NCBI RefSeq assembly: GCF_005222815.1
Contig: NZ_STGB01000006.1
Span: 558,001-622,000 of the forward strand
Length of the DNA stretch: 64,000 nt
Origin: Roseomonas sp. AR75
GTDB taxonomy: Bacteria > Pseudomonadota > Alphaproteobacteria > Acetobacterales > Acetobacteraceae
Reading direction: 5' to 3'
Every line of letters begins with the position of its first letter. Positions within the stretch are counted from its first letter, which is position 1. The position numbers were made by a program, and so were the translations under genes. Below, in pieces: positions 51,005 to 59,895 of this stretch. Below the pieces are notes generated by a model. That model saw only the letters and a program-made list of their open reading frames with translations, searched no databases and was not told where the DNA came from.

Positions 51005-51823
51005 ATGAAGATCGTCAAGGACCGGATCGAAGGCATCCCCTTCCACGCCAGCCCGCATGTGCGGGGAAAGATCACGCCGCGCTTCCTGGTGATGCACTAC
51101 ACCGCCGGCGGCTCCGCGCTGGGCTCGGTGCAGGCCATCGCCAATCGCGGCCTGTCCGCGCATCTCTTCGTCGATCGCGACGGCGCGGTGATCCAGACCG
51201 TGCCCTTCAACGTCGAGGCGCTGCATGCCGGACCTTCGAGCTGGCGCGGCTTCAACGGGCTGAACGGCCATTCCATCGGCATCGAGGTCGCCAATCTCGG
51301 CTGGTTCGACCAGCGCGTCGCCGGCGGCTGGACGCGGGAGGGGCTGGGCCGCGTGCTGGCCGACAGCCAGGTGATCGTCGCGCGCCACCGCCATGGCGGG
51401 CCGGAGATGGCGTGGGAGATCTTCCCCGACGCGCAGCTCAAGGCGCTGGCGGAACTCACCCTGCTGATCCGCGCCGCCTATCCCTCGATCCAGGAGGTGG
51501 TCGGGCATGACGACATCTCGCCGGGCCGCAAGCAGGATCCCGGCCCGGCATTCGCGATGGCGCGATTCCAGGGGCTGGGCGGCGCGGCGGGATCGGGTTC
51601 GCTGGCGGACAACGACCTCGGCCAGTTCGAGGTGATCTCGCGCGACACGCTGAACATGCGGGGCGGGCCGGGCACCGACTTCAAGGTGCTGAAGAAGCTC
51701 GCGCCCGCCAGCAAGCTGCGCGTGCTGCGCGAGCAAGGGGAGTGGCGCATGGTTGACCTGGAAGGCGACGGCAATCCCGACGGCTTCGTGCACGGCGCCT
51801 TCCTGCGCCGGCTGGGAAGCTGA
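51005..51823 (+). CDS. N-acetylmuramoyl-L-alanine amidase with SH3b domain
   Basis: A 272-residue peptidoglycan hydrolase-like protein. The Amidase_2/PGRP domain (about 25-185) has H31 in LVMHYTAGG, H in SAHLFVDRDG and the late HDDISPGRKQDPG with zinc ligands and lysine. A bacterial SH3b domain is C-terminal (205-272: DTLNMRGGPGTDF, W-R-M-V-D). There is no visible signal peptide, so cell-wall access would need another route, or it is a lysis/prophage-like enzyme. A strong GGAG lies 7-8 nt before the ATG. Confidence 0.88.
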   Translation: MKIVKDRIEGIPFHASPHVRGKITPRFLVMHYTAGGSALGSVQAIANRGLSAHLFVDRDGAVIQTVPFNVEALHAGPSSWRGFNGLNGHSIGIEVANLGWFDQRVAGGWTREGLGRVLADSQVIVARHRHGGPEMAWEIFPDAQLKALAELTLLIRAAYPSIQEVVGHDDISPGRKQDPGPAFAMARFQGLGGAAGSGSLADNDLGQFEVISRDTLNMRGGPGTDFKVLKKLAPASKLRVLREQGEWRMVDLEGDGNPDGFVHGAFLRRLGS

Positions 51824-51852
51824 GCGCGGGGCGCCGCCGCGGCGCCCCGCGC
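51824..51852. terminator. Strong GC hairpin between convergent genes
   Basis: A 12-bp perfect stem (GCGCGGGGCGCC / GGCGCCCCGCGC) with a 5-nt loop begins right after the amidase stop. It is between convergent genes and could serve as a bidirectional terminator; no T-run follows. Confidence 0.65.
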
Positions 51853-51857
51853 CCGCC

Positions 51858-52829
51858 TCAACCGTCCAGCTTCACGCCGGTGAGCTGCACCATCTCCGCC
51901 CAGCGCGCCACCTCGCTGCGCTGGAAGGCCGCGAAGGCCGCCGGCGGCATCGGATCGAGCGTGAACCCGGCTGCCTGCAACCGCCGCTGCACCTCGGCAT
52001 CGGACAGGGCGCCGAGGAAGGCGGCGGCAAGGCGCTCGGCCATCGGCGCCGGCAGCCCGGCCGGGCCGAACACGCCGAACCAGGCATCCACCGCCATGTA
52101 GGGCACGCCAGCCTCCGCTACGGTCGGGATGTCCGGGAAGCCCGCCACGCGCTGCGGCGCCCCGATGGACAGCGCACGCAGCCGCCCCTCGCGGATGAGG
52201 TTGGCGACGGTGGGGAAGGTGGAGACGTAGAAGTCCACCACGCCCGCGACCGTGTCCGTCGCCGCCGGCGCGGCGCCGCGATAGGGCACATGCGTCGCGT
52301 CCATGCCGGACCGCCGCACGAAGGTCTCCGCGATCACATGGCTGGCCGAGCCGGCCTGGGAGGACGCGTAGCTCACCTTGCCGCCGTTGCGGCCCATCGC
52401 CTGCAGCTCGGCCATGCTCTGCGCGCGCGAATTCGCCGGCACCACCGTCGCGTGATGCACGGTGCCGAGCTTGGCGACCGCGGTGAATCCCTCCACCACG
52501 TTGAAGGGCAGCCGCGCCATCATCGCCTGGTTCGAGGCATGGGTCTGGTTGTGGCCGATCATCAGCGTCAGCCCGTCCGGCGCGGCGCGGAAGGTCGCCT
52601 CCGACCCGATCACCCCGCCGCCGCCGGCGCGGTTGTCCACCACCACGGGCTGGCCCAGCGTCGCCGCGGCCTTCTCGCCGGTGACGCGGGCGAGGATGTC
52701 GGTGGGGCCTCCGGGCGGCGCCGGCACGATCAGCCGGATCGGCCGGTCGCTGGCCTGGGCCAGGGCGGGCCGGCCCAGAGCCAGCGGCGCGGCAGCAAGA
52801 AGGAAGGCACTGCGGCGAGTGAGATGCAT
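51858..52829 (-). CDS. TctC/Bug family periplasmic solute-binding protein
   Basis: A 323-residue periplasmic binding protein of the tripartite tricarboxylate transporter family. A Tat/Sec-type leader with twin arginine (MHLTRRSAFLLAAAPLALG) precedes the mature RPIRLIVPAPPGGPTDILAR, a Bug-family signature. No tctA/tctB membrane genes are nearby, which is usual for these expanded families. Ligand is likely a carboxylate but cannot be stated. Confidence 0.92.
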   Translation of the reverse strand: MHLTRRSAFLLAAAPLALGRPALAQASDRPIRLIVPAPPGGPTDILARVTGEKAAATLGQPVVVDNRAGGGGVIGSEATFRAAPDGLTLMIGHNQTHASNQAMMARLPFNVVEGFTAVAKLGTVHHATVVPANSRAQSMAELQAMGRNGGKVSYASSQAGSASHVIAETFVRRSGMDATHVPYRGAAPAATDTVAGVVDFYVSTFPTVANLIREGRLRALSIGAPQRVAGFPDIPTVAEAGVPYMAVDAWFGVFGPAGLPAPMAERLAAAFLGALSDAEVQRRLQAAGFTLDPMPPAAFAAFQRSEVARWAEMVQLTGVKLDG

Positions 52830-52971
52830 GGCGGAATTTCCTCCCGAGGATCGGCGCGGCTTCGGCCCGCTTGCGCGCGCGGTCAAGTCTCCGTCAGACG
52901 ACAACCGATCGTTGCGGCGGCTCCGCCGCATCTGGCACCATTGCGCATCCTTCGATGGGCGAGCGAGGGTC

Positions 52972-53142
52972 ATGGCCATGCTGGAGCGCGAGACGGTTCA
53001 GGCCGACGCACCGCGACCGGTGCCGCAGGCGATGGTGGCGACGGAGCCGGCCACGGCGCGCGCCCTCTGGCCCACCTTCATGCGCCGCACGCTCTGCGAG
53101 GACACGCTGCGCCACACGCCGCCGGAGGCCTCCGCAAAGTAG
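52972..53142 (+). CDS. Small hypothetical protein (56 aa)
   Basis: A 56-residue frame beginning MAMLERETVQADAPRP with GAGGG upstream, ending in PPEASAK. No domain recognised. It lies in the 318 bp gap between the divergent TctC gene and the convergent AsmA-like gene. If it is not real, the gap 52830-53147 contains only regulatory sequence. Confidence 0.4.
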   Translation: MAMLERETVQADAPRPVPQAMVATEPATARALWPTFMRRTLCEDTLRHTPPEASAK

Positions 53143-53147
53143 CGCGG

Positions 53148-56100
53148 TCATGGCGTCGTGCCGTTCTGGCCGATGCCGAACAGCCCGCGCAGGAAGCCCG
53201 GGGTCAGCGCCGCCAGCGGATTGACCGACACTTCGGGATCGGCCAGCGCCCCGTTCAGCCGGAAGGTCGCGGCAAAGACGCCGCCACCGCGTTCCGGCGA
53301 GAAGATGCGGCCGAGGATCGGGATGTTCCCGAGCAGGGAATTGAAGATGTAGGCGGGCACGATCGTGCCCTCCATCGCCAGGCGCTGCCGCCGGCGGTCG
53401 AGCGTGCCGCGCGCCGTCAGGCCGAGCGAGGCGGAGAAGGCGCGCGCCTCTTCCAGCCGCAGCGCCTCCGGCGTCAGGGTGAAGGGCGCGACCATCTGGG
53501 CGAAGTTGAGCCCCGGGCCGGACAGCGCGTCGAACAGGCCGAACAGCGTCATCGCCTGCAGCAGCTTCCCGAAGGCGGGCGCATTGCGCACCGCGAAATC
53601 CTGCATCTCCGCCGTGCCGGTGAGCGGCGCGCCCGGCGCGTTGCTGGCATAGGTCCCGGTCACCGTCAGCCGCCCGCCCTCCAGGTGCTGCAGCACGTCG
53701 AGGGTGGAGAGCAGCGCGCCGGCATCCTGCGCCGTCACGCGCAGCTCGCGGCCCTGGCCCTGCGGCTGCAGCGCGATCTCGAAGCCGCCGCGCGCCCCGG
53801 CGCGCCCAGTCAGCCGCCCGGCACGCAGGACGCCATGCGTGTCGATCTGCACCTGCGCCTCCACGGCCGCGAAGTCCCGACCCTGGCCGACCAGCACGCG
53901 ATCGAAACGGGCCTGCACGGCGAAGGCCGGGCCGGTGCCCTGGTGGCGGGTCTCTACGCCATGGTCCTGCGTCATCCGGCGGCGCAGGTCGAGCGCGGCG
54001 CCGCGGGCCGAGACCTGCCATGTGCCGTCGCCGCGCGAGGGCGGGCGCACCTCGCCGGCGAAGCGGCTCGCTTCCAGCCGCCCCTCCGCGATCACGGCAC
54101 GACGCAGCCGCGACCCGCCGTCGAATTCCGCGCTGCCGCGCAGGAACAGCGACGGCGCCTCGACCCGGAAACTCTCGATCGCATCCAGGCCGCTGCCGTT
54201 CAGCCGCAGTACCAGGTCGGCGCCGGCGTTCTGCCCGGCCGGCTTGCTCCATCCCATCGGCTCCAGTTCGAGCCTTGCGTCGCGCAGGTCACCGCGGATG
54301 GTGGCGGTGCCGACGCCACTGCGCCGCTGCTCGTAGCGCAGGTCTAGCCCGAGCGGGCCGGTCAGCACCGCCTCGTGCCCCACCTCCAGCGTGGCCAGAT
54401 GCTCCCCGGTGGTGCGGCCTTGCAGCGTTGCGCGCAACACCACCTGGTTCGCCGGGCCGCCGCGGAAATCCGCCTCCAGCCCCAGCCGGCCCGAGACCTG
54501 GGCGACCGTGCCGGTGCCGGTGGCGCGCAGCCCGTTGGTGTCCACGCGCACATCGAACTGGCCGCGTTCCAGCGGCCGTCCGAGCACGACATCGGGCACC
54601 CTGAGGTCGCGCAGCTTGCCTTGCGCCCCGACGGTGATCCGCTCGGCCGGCAGGTCGGCCAGCAGGGGAAAGGCCAGCGTCACCCTGCCTTCCAGCGAGC
54701 CGCGCGCGCTCTGCACGGGCAGGGCCCGCTTCTCGAACAGGTGCAGCCGCGGGTGCTTGAGCAGCGCCAGCCCGTCCGCCGCCGGGCCGGCCACGGCCAG
54801 GGCGATCTCCGCCTGCTCCGTCTCGCCGGGCGGGAAGCGGATGCGCACCGTGCCGTCGCTGAGCTGCAGCGCCGTGCCGGATTGCCGTGCCGCGGCGATC
54901 TCCACCGTCACGGCGTCCAGCCCGAACACCACCCGGCCATTCGCGCCTTCCGCGGGCGGGATGGGGCGCAGCCAATGCACGGTGGCGTCCGCAACATCCA
55001 GCGTGCCGTCCGCCCGGGTGACACGCAGATCGCCGAGCTCGGCATCGGCCTGCAAGGCAATGTCGAAGCTTCCGTTCCGCGCGGTGCCCGCGGTGATGTT
55101 CTCCACCACCCATTCCCGCGCGCCGGGCGCCAGCCCCGATGGCCACCAGGTGCCGAGACCGCCGGCCGGCACCGCATCCACCCCGAGCTGCGCCGTCATC
55201 GTCCAGCCCGCATCGCCGCGGGTCACGCTGCCTTTGGCGCTGATCGTCGGCGCCTGCTCGCCCGCCAGGCGCAGCCGGACCTGCCGCAGCGTCGCGCCGC
55301 GCGGCTGCACCTGCACGTCGAGCTCCGCGCCCGCGATCGGGACCGTCCCGGCCTGGGCGAGATCGAGCTGGCCGGCCCCTGCATGCGCGACCACCTCCAG
55401 GCCCCAGACCGCGCCATCGGTACTGACCCGCCCGCGCAGCTCGCCCTGCACCGGCGCGTCCAGCATCGCCATCGGTTCCAGTCCGGGCAGCGCCGCCGCG
55501 AGCTGGCGCGTGTGCAGGGCCGGCAGGGCGAAGCGGAAATCCACCTGTGCCGGGTCGCCGCTGGCTTCCGCCGTGCCGCTGACGGGAATCCGCGCCTCGC
55601 CGAGCTGCAGCATCGCGGAAACGCGGCCGGCAATGCCGCCCTGCGGCCGACGCTGCAGGTTGAGCGCGACGTCGTCCAGCGCCCAGACGGCGCCGATCTG
55701 CGCATCCTCCACCACCACCCGCGCGCCGGTAATGGCCAGGCTGCGCAGCGCGTCCAGCGGCTCGGCATGGCCCGGCGGGCGCATCATGAGTGCCAGCCGC
55801 TCGCGCAGCTCCGCCCCGCCATCCTCGGTCGCTGCCTCCGGCGCCGCACCCGGCGGGCCGAGCTGGAGCGACATCCGCCCTTCCTCGTCGCGGCGCAGCC
55901 GCAGCACCGGGCCGCGCAGCTCCAGACGGCTCGGCGCGATGGCGCCGCGCAGCAGCCAAGGCACCGACAGGGAGGCGTGGGCGTCCGGCAGCTCCGCCTT
56001 CAGCGCGCCGTCCTGCCCGATCACGCGCACCGCGGAGAGGCGGATCTCCACCGGCGCGGCGCCGTCCGCATGCCGGCTTTCCCAGCCGACCGAGACATGG

Positions 56101-56300
56101 CCGATCGAGATGCGGGCATCGTCATCCGGCGCATTGATCGCGTCCTCGATATGCCGGGCCAGGAAATCCAGCGGGATTGGGCCCTGCGCCAGGCGCCAGC
56201 CCAGCACCGCCAGCGCCAGCAGCAGCAGCAGGGCGAGGGCGAGCAGGACATGGGCGGCGCGGTGCGCCTCCCGCGCCACTTGACCGGCGGCCCGCCTCAC
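53148..56300 (-). CDS. AsmA-like/YhdP-type large envelope protein (DUF3971)
   Basis: A 1050-residue protein anchored by one N-terminal helix (about 17-38) with the rest periplasmic. The N-terminal segment PLDFLARHIEDAINAPDDDARISIGHVSVGWE and the DUF3971-like middle (VRLRLAGEQAPTISAKGSV), followed by the AsmA_2 C-terminus (LRLEEARAFSASLGLTARGTLDRR), fit the YhdP family. These bridge-like proteins are linked to phospholipid transport between membranes. The start is GTG 56300; glnE starts 17 bp away on the other strand. E. coli YhdP is about 200 residues longer. Confidence 0.87.
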   Translation of the reverse strand: MRRAAGQVAREAHRAAHVLLALALLLLLALAVLGWRLAQGPIPLDFLARHIEDAINAPDDDARISIGHVSVGWESRHADGAAPVEIRLSAVRVIGQDGALKAELPDAHASLSVPWLLRGAIAPSRLELRGPVLRLRRDEEGRMSLQLGPPGAAPEAATEDGGAELRERLALMMRPPGHAEPLDALRSLAITGARVVVEDAQIGAVWALDDVALNLQRRPQGGIAGRVSAMLQLGEARIPVSGTAEASGDPAQVDFRFALPALHTRQLAAALPGLEPMAMLDAPVQGELRGRVSTDGAVWGLEVVAHAGAGQLDLAQAGTVPIAGAELDVQVQPRGATLRQVRLRLAGEQAPTISAKGSVTRGDAGWTMTAQLGVDAVPAGGLGTWWPSGLAPGAREWVVENITAGTARNGSFDIALQADAELGDLRVTRADGTLDVADATVHWLRPIPPAEGANGRVVFGLDAVTVEIAAARQSGTALQLSDGTVRIRFPPGETEQAEIALAVAGPAADGLALLKHPRLHLFEKRALPVQSARGSLEGRVTLAFPLLADLPAERITVGAQGKLRDLRVPDVVLGRPLERGQFDVRVDTNGLRATGTGTVAQVSGRLGLEADFRGGPANQVVLRATLQGRTTGEHLATLEVGHEAVLTGPLGLDLRYEQRRSGVGTATIRGDLRDARLELEPMGWSKPAGQNAGADLVLRLNGSGLDAIESFRVEAPSLFLRGSAEFDGGSRLRRAVIAEGRLEASRFAGEVRPPSRGDGTWQVSARGAALDLRRRMTQDHGVETRHQGTGPAFAVQARFDRVLVGQGRDFAAVEAQVQIDTHGVLRAGRLTGRAGARGGFEIALQPQGQGRELRVTAQDAGALLSTLDVLQHLEGGRLTVTGTYASNAPGAPLTGTAEMQDFAVRNAPAFGKLLQAMTLFGLFDALSGPGLNFAQMVAPFTLTPEALRLEEARAFSASLGLTARGTLDRRRQRLAMEGTIVPAYIFNSLLGNIPILGRIFSPERGGGVFAATFRLNGALADPEVSVNPLAALTPGFLRGLFGIGQNGTTP

Positions 56301-56317
56301 GCCTTCCCTCCGCGACC

Positions 56318-59317
56318 ATGGCGAGAACCAGAGAGGCGGCGGCCGCCGCCGCGCCCGTCGCGCAGCAAGGCGCCAGCCGCCTGCCGCGACCCTTCGACCC
56401 GGAGGCGGCGTCGCAGCTCCTCGCCCGCTTCGCCGAACGCGGCGCTGCCGAGCAGGCCTTCGCCGGCGGGGCGGAGGGCGCCGCGCTGCTGGCCGCGATG
56501 GGCGGGCATTCCACCTATCTCGCCGACCTCGCCGTGCGGGAATCGCAGACCCTGCTGCGCATGGCCGAACGCGGGCCGGACGCCGCCTTCGCGCTGGCGG
56601 TGGACCCGCTCGGCCGCGCCGACCCGGATGCCAGCCGGGCGCAGGTGGCCGCGCTGCTGCGCCAGGCGAAGCGCCAGGCGGCGCTGATCGCCGCGGCGGC
56701 GGACCTGGCCGGCCTCTGGCCGCTGGATCGCGTCACCGGCGCGCTCTCCGACCTGGCGGATGCCTGCACCGATTATGCCTGCGCGCATCTGCTGCGGGAG
56801 GCGCAGTCCCGCGGCGAGTTGAAGCTGGCCGGCGGCGTCGCGCGCCACGACCCGCGGGCGACGGGGCGCGGCTCCGGGCTGACGGTGCTCGGCATGGGCA
56901 AGCTCGGCGGGCGGGAGCTGAACTACTCCTCTGATATCGACCTCATGGTGCTCTACGATCCGGTCGCCGCAACCTACGACGCCGATCGGGCCGGCGCCAT
57001 CTATGTCCGTCTCGCCCGCGATCTGGTCCGGCTGCTCGAGGAACGCACGGAGGGCGGCTATGTTTTCCGTACCGACCTGCGGTTGCGGCCCGACCCGGCG
57101 GCGACGCCGCTCGCCGTCTCCCTGCCCGCCGCCATCTCCTACTACGAGAGCATGGGGCAGAACTGGGAACGTGCCGCGATGATCAAGGCACGCCCTGTCG
57201 CCGGCGACCGCGCGTTGGGCGACGCCTTCCTGCGGGAGATCCGGCCCTTCGTCTGGCGCCGCCACCTGGATTTCGCCGCCGTCGCCGACATCCACTCCAT
57301 CAAGCGGCAGATCCACGCCCACAAGGGCGCGCGCGGCGCGCATGCGCGGGTGCAGGTGGAAGGGCACGACGTGAAGCTCGGGCGCGGGGGCATCCGCGAG
57401 ATCGAGTTCAGCACCCAGGTGCTGCAACTGATCTGGGGCGGGCGCGATCCCGCGCTGCGCGATCCCACCACGCTCGGCGCGCTGGCCGCGCTGGTCGCCG
57501 CCGGGCGGATCGACCGCCGCACCGCGGCCGACATGGCCGATGCCTATGTCTTCCTGCGCAATGTCGAGCACCGGCTGCAGATGGTCGCCGACCGCCAGAC
57601 CCATCGCCTGCCGGAGGATGCGGAGGGGCTGTCACGCATCGCCTCCTTCCTCGGCTTCGACAGCGCGGAGGCCTTCGGCCAAGCGCTGACCGGCCACCTG
57701 ACGCGGGTGGAGCGCGCCTATGCGGGCCTGTTCGAGGCCGCCCCGGACCTCGGCACGAATGGCGGGGATGCCGGCGGCAGCCTGGTCTTCACCGGGGTGG
57801 AGGACGACCCCGAGACGATCGAGACGCTGCGCCGCATGGGCTTCCAGAATCCGCAGGCGGTCGGCGCGATGGTGCGCGGCTGGCATCACGGCCGCACCCG
57901 CGCCACCCGCAGCGAACGCGCGCGGGAGTTGCTGACCGAGATCATGCCCGCGCTGCTCGGCGCCTTCGCGAAGCTGCCGCAGCCCGACCAGGCGCTGATG
58001 CGCCTGGACGCCGCCTTCAACCGCATGCAGGCCGGCGTGCAGGCGCTGTCGCTGCTGCACCGCAACCCCGCGCTGCTCGACCGGCTCGCCTTCGTGCTGG
58101 GCGCGGCGCCGGCGCTGGCCGACCACGTCGCGCGCAGCGCCGCGGCGCTGGATGCGCTGCTGTCGGGCACCCTCGCCGCGGATACGGACGCCGTCGCGCC
58201 GCTGCCCGCTCTGGTGAAGGAGGCGCGCTACCTGGAGGAGGCGCTGGACGCCACGCGCCGCGTCGTGACGGAGCGGCGCTTCGAGATCGACGCCGCCGCG
58301 CTGGAAGGCCGGGTGGACGTGGACGCCGCCGGCACCGCGCGCAGCGACCTGGCGGATGCCGCGATCGCCGCGCTGCTGCCGCGCATCGCCACGGAGTTCG
58401 CGCAGCGCCACGGCAAGGTGAAGGGCGGCGCGCTCGGCGTCGTGGCGCTCGGCAAGCTCGGCGCGCGGGACATGCTGCCGGCCTCCGACCTCGACCTGAT
58501 CCTGGTCTACGACCATCCCGAGGAGGTGCTGGAAAGCACCGGCGGCGCGAAGTCGCTGCCGCCGAGCCAGTATTTCGGCCGGCTGGCAAACCAGGTCGTC
58601 GCCGCGCTGACCGCGCCGGGCCTGGAGGGCAAGCTGTTCGAGGTGGACATGCGGCTGCGCCCCTCCGGCTCGAAGGGGCCTGTCGCGGTCTCGTTGTCAG
58701 GCTTCGCGCGCTACCAGGCGGAAAGCGCCTGGACCTGGGAGCGCATGGCGCTGACCCGCGCACGTTTCGTCGCCGGCGCGCCGGGGCTCAAGCGGAAGAT
58801 CGAGGCGGCGCTGAAGGCCGCGCGCACCCGCCCCGCCGATGCGGCGCAGGTGCTGGCCGATGCCGGCGCGATGCGTGCGCGCATGCTGCGCGACCTGCCG
58901 GCGGAAGGCCCCTGGGACGTGAAGCTGATGCCGGGCGGCCTGGTGGAGGCGGAGTTCGTCGCCCAGGCGCTGCAGGTGGCGCATGCGCATCGCGTGCCCG
59001 CGGTGCTGTCGCCCACAACCCGCGTCGCGCTGCGCAACCTGGCGGCCGCCGGGCTGCTGACGGCCGCCGAGGCGGCGACGCTGACCGAGGCGGACCGCTT
59101 CTGGCGCGCGATCCTGGCGCATCTGCGCCTGACCGTCGGCCGCTGGAACGAGGAGGCGCTGCCGGACGCCGTGGCGGGCGGCCTGCTGGCCGCGGTCGGC
59201 AAGAGACTGCCGGAACCGCCGGTTGACCAGTTCGCATTGCGCACACAGATGCGGGCGACGGCGGACGAAGTGCGCGCGGTGTTCTTGCGCCGCATCGGCC
59301 TGCCGGACGGCAATTGA
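56318..59317 (+). CDS. glnE: Glutamine synthetase adenylyltransferase/adenylyl-removing enzyme
   Basis: A 999-residue bifunctional enzyme controlling glutamine synthetase. Two nucleotidyltransferase domains are visible: GMGKLGGRELNYSSDIDLMV (about 189-208, removing half) and ALGKLGARDMLPASDLDLIL (about 708-727, adenylylating half), joined and followed by GlnD_UR_UTase-like regulatory segments. In between, LRLRPDPAATPLAVSLPAA and MRLRPSGSKGPVAVSL contact the metals. ATG 56318 is the only plausible start after the divergent neighbour. The stop is followed by the bcp gene, which begins 17 bp later. Confidence 0.96.
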   Translation: MARTREAAAAAAPVAQQGASRLPRPFDPEAASQLLARFAERGAAEQAFAGGAEGAALLAAMGGHSTYLADLAVRESQTLLRMAERGPDAAFALAVDPLGRADPDASRAQVAALLRQAKRQAALIAAAADLAGLWPLDRVTGALSDLADACTDYACAHLLREAQSRGELKLAGGVARHDPRATGRGSGLTVLGMGKLGGRELNYSSDIDLMVLYDPVAATYDADRAGAIYVRLARDLVRLLEERTEGGYVFRTDLRLRPDPAATPLAVSLPAAISYYESMGQNWERAAMIKARPVAGDRALGDAFLREIRPFVWRRHLDFAAVADIHSIKRQIHAHKGARGAHARVQVEGHDVKLGRGGIREIEFSTQVLQLIWGGRDPALRDPTTLGALAALVAAGRIDRRTAADMADAYVFLRNVEHRLQMVADRQTHRLPEDAEGLSRIASFLGFDSAEAFGQALTGHLTRVERAYAGLFEAAPDLGTNGGDAGGSLVFTGVEDDPETIETLRRMGFQNPQAVGAMVRGWHHGRTRATRSERARELLTEIMPALLGAFAKLPQPDQALMRLDAAFNRMQAGVQALSLLHRNPALLDRLAFVLGAAPALADHVARSAAALDALLSGTLAADTDAVAPLPALVKEARYLEEALDATRRVVTERRFEIDAAALEGRVDVDAAGTARSDLADAAIAALLPRIATEFAQRHGKVKGGALGVVALGKLGARDMLPASDLDLILVYDHPEEVLESTGGAKSLPPSQYFGRLANQVVAALTAPGLEGKLFEVDMRLRPSGSKGPVAVSLSGFARYQAESAWTWERMALTRARFVAGAPGLKRKIEAALKAARTRPADAAQVLADAGAMRARMLRDLPAEGPWDVKLMPGGLVEAEFVAQALQVAHAHRVPAVLSPTTRVALRNLAAAGLLTAAEAATLTEADRFWRAILAHLRLTVGRWNEEALPDAVAGGLLAAVGKRLPEPPVDQFALRTQMRATADEVRAVFLRRIGLPDGN

Positions 59318-59334
59318 CGGAGGGGTTTCTGGGA

Positions 59335-59871
59335 ATGCCTGCAGCGAAGCAGCCGGCGGCGCCGGCGAAGAAGGTGGCCGCCGCGCCGGCGGCCAAGGCC
59401 GAGCCGGCTGGCCCGGCGGAAGGCGCGACGGCGCCTGCCTTCTCCATGCCCGCCAGCGGCGGCCGCACCGCCAGCAGCGCGGCGCTGAAGGGCAGGCCCT
59501 ACCTGCTGTATTTCTACCCGAAGGCCGACACGCCCGGCTGCACCAAGCAGGCCTGCGGCGTGCAGGAGGCGCTGCCGCAATTGGGCAAGCTCGGGCTCGA
59601 GGTGATCGGCGTCTCGCCCGATCCCATGAAGCCGATCGAGAAATTCGCGGAGAAGTACAAGCTTAGCTTCCCGCTCGCCTCCGACGAGGACCACAAGGTG
59701 GCCGAGGCGTATGGCGTGTGGGTGGAGAAGTCCATGTACGGCAAGACCTACATGGGCATGGAGCGATCCAGCTTCCTGGTCGGCGCCGACGGCAAGGTGA
59801 AGAAGGTCTGGCGCAAGGTGAAGCCGGAGGCGCACGCGGCCGAGGTGATGGAGGCGGCGAAGGCGCTGTAG
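59335..59871 (+). CDS. bcp: Thioredoxin-dependent peroxiredoxin, Bcp/PrxQ type
   Basis: A 178-residue peroxiredoxin. The peroxidatic cysteine is C69 in DTPGCTKQACG and the resolving cysteine C74 lies five residues later, the PrxQ arrangement. FYPKADTPGCT and the late SSFLVGADGKVKKVW are typical. The first 30 residues are Ala/Pro/Lys rich low-complexity sequence absent from usual 150-residue Bcp. ATG 59335 is chosen for its GGAGGGG; a TTG at 59314 overlapping glnE by TTGA would lengthen it by 7. Reduces alkyl and hydrogen peroxides. Confidence 0.93.
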   Translation: MPAAKQPAAPAKKVAAAPAAKAEPAGPAEGATAPAFSMPASGGRTASSAALKGRPYLLYFYPKADTPGCTKQACGVQEALPQLGKLGLEVIGVSPDPMKPIEKFAEKYKLSFPLASDEDHKVAEAYGVWVEKSMYGKTYMGMERSSFLVGADGKVKKVWRKVKPEAHAAEVMEAAKAL

Positions 59872-59872
59872 C

Positions 59873-59890
59873 GCGGGGCCGGCGCCCCGC
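59873..59890. terminator. GC hairpin between convergent bcp and chemoreceptor genes
   Basis: A 7-bp stem GCGGGGC/GCCCCGC with a 4-nt loop begins one base after the bcp stop. It is in a 24 bp gap between convergent genes and could stop either transcript. Confidence 0.5.
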
Positions 59891-59895
59891 CGCGT

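Noticed and set aside
51005..51823. The amidase as part of a prophage
   Set aside because: No holin, integrase, capsid or phage gene is adjacent. The amidase alone is not evidence for a prophage.
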